Shown here piece after piece: positions 63,152 through 64,000 of a stretch of DNA of 64,000 nt. The notes beneath the pieces were generated by a model, which was given only the letters and a program-made list of their open reading frames with translations, did no database searches and was not told the DNA's origin. Source of the stretch: Chamaecrista fasciculata (Eukaryota > Streptophyta > Magnoliopsida > Fabales > Fabaceae); the NCBI GenBank assembly GCA_003254925.1, contig QANZ01001839.1:27768-91767 (forward strand), in the 5' to 3' direction. A program made the position numbers and the translations under genes. Each line of letters starts with the position of its first letter. The stretch's first letter is position 1.

Positions 63152-63502
63152 TCATTCAGGGATGCTTTGGAGAGCAGGCATCCATAAGCTATTGCGGCAG
63201 TTTCCTCTCATAGCGTTGGCTCTTCCTAAATGCTTCTTCCGCAACGCATTTAATTGTTGCTCCGCTGAAGAATATGATGATGAAAATGATGGATTAATGT
63301 TAGTGACACCTTCACTACTAATCATTTCTATCAATTGCTTCAGTTCGCTCTTTTTCACCATAATCTTCATCCTCACTACGCCTTCTTCATCTCTAGTAGT
63401 ACTTGTACATCTATATGATGAAGGACCATTCTTGCTTCTGTTCTTTTGATTCCCACCTCTGAACAACCCAAATCCTCTCTTTCTTACTATCTTCATTTCC
63501 AT
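63152..63502 (-). CDS. Small plant protein of unknown function (116 aa)
   Basis: Single-exon frame. The product is basic: an N-terminal Arg/Lys/Gly-rich part, then a predicted helix-strand section (VVRMKIMVKKSELKQLIEMI, about 43-62), a Ser-rich loop, a second helix (AEQQLNALRKKH) and a C-terminal motif NSLWMPALQSIPE. C-terminal 'W-x-PALxSIPE' endings recur in small uncharacterised plant proteins as I recall them, which supports a real gene. No signal peptide or membrane segment is present, and function is unknown. A TATA box about 100 bases upstream fits a short leader. A plus-strand frame covering the same DNA is a shadow. Confidence 0.75.
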   Translation of the reverse strand: MEMKIVRKRGFGLFRGGNQKNRSKNGPSSYRCTSTTRDEEGVVRMKIMVKKSELKQLIEMISSEGVTNINPSFSSSYSSAEQQLNALRKKHLGRANAMRGNCRNSLWMPALQSIPE

Positions 63503-63601
63503 CTCGCTCTTAATTTGCGTGTATATATGTATGTATATGAATAATGTTATATATGTGTGTGTGGAAGCTAAATTGATTGAAGCTGCCTCTCCAGTGTTGA
63601 G

Positions 63602-63612
63602 CTATATATAGT
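63602..63612 (-). promoter_or_regulatory. TATA box of the 116-aa gene
   Basis: The sequence CTATATATAG lies about 100 bases before the start codon at 63502 on the minus strand. Motif and position only. Confidence 0.5.
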
Positions 63613-63619
63613 GATTAGC

Positions 63620-64000
63620 CAGAGGGTCCACATATATGAATCTCCCAACAAACTATAATTAATGGATTAATGGTAGCTAAGATACAAGTATTAGAAAATA
63701 CCTGATTGAGTTTGTTGGAAATTACGATGGCCATTCTATACATATATTAAATGTCAACTGAACCCATATATTTATTAATTTAAGATTCTAAATTACAAAC
63801 TGAAGGTAGCAGTACTATTAAATATGCCAAAAATCTGCCTACCAAAAAAAAAATATGCCAAAAATCTCATTTTGGTCCTTAAACAATATGGTGAAGTTCG
63901 TTTTGGTCCTTAAAATTTTTTTACTTCATCTTGATCCTCAAATTTTTTCATTTGTTTTGCTGTTACTCCAAAACATGATTTTGTCTAATTTTTGTCTTTA
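63620..64000. other. Intergenic DNA with foldback-like arm at the window edge
   Basis: From about 63866 the sequence has 'cattttggtccttaaacaat' and 'cgttttggtccttaaaattt' units, which look like the left arm of another family 2-like foldback element cut off by the window end. No gene seen. Confidence 0.45.

Noticed and set aside
63162..63449. 95-codon plus-strand frame
   Set aside because: It is the antisense shadow of the 116-aa gene, whose C-terminal motif and TATA box favour the minus strand.

Overview
The window is nuclear DNA of a eudicot plant. It is AT-rich, its genes have many GT-AG introns, and the proteins are typical land-plant families. The intergenic DNA is full of short foldback transposons, and two runs of N mark a draft assembly. 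I cannot name the species; nothing visible rules out a rosid.

Layout. 1-11.4 kb has no intact gene. It holds foldback (Mutator-like) elements, a small inverted-repeat element, a decayed and internally deleted endogenous pararetrovirus on the minus strand (about 3.1-6.65 kb, florendovirus-like), and a probable Helitron 3' end near 10.8 kb. 11.5-15.8 kb is a PP2C clade-D phosphatase (+). 16-20 kb is intergenic, with a SINE-like repeat and a 90-bp GC-rich palindromic insertion. 20.1-23.9 kb is a DUF630/DUF632 protein (+), whose exon 3 appears twice around a single N. 25.2-28.6 kb is a chloroplast J-like (CPP1-like) membrane protein (-). 29.0-30.05 kb holds nested foldback elements. 30.2-35.6 kb is vacuolar H+-ATPase subunit B (+). 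37.4-49.6 kb is transportin-1 with 29 coding exons (+). 51.4-54.7 kb is a PP2A B'/B56 subunit (-) with a hAT-type element in its intron. 57.1-57.6 kb is a small plant protein of unknown function (+). 58.8-61.2 kb is an intronless DYW-class PPR protein (-). 63.15-63.5 kb is another small unknown protein (-).

The genes are separate housekeeping and regulatory loci and do not form a pathway. I rebuilt splice sites by eye; every modelled coding intron is GT-AG and every phase closes. The resulting lengths are PP2C 397 aa, DUF632 744 aa, CPP1-like 287 aa, VHA-B 489 aa, transportin 893 aa and B56 521 aa.

I did not find a clearly new functional system. The points most worth checking are: the viral relic, with its repeated leader modules and a second frame of unknown function; a DYW protein whose catalytic Glu is Val; the duplicated exon, which looks like two unmerged overlapping contigs; and several mobile elements with readable target-site duplications.
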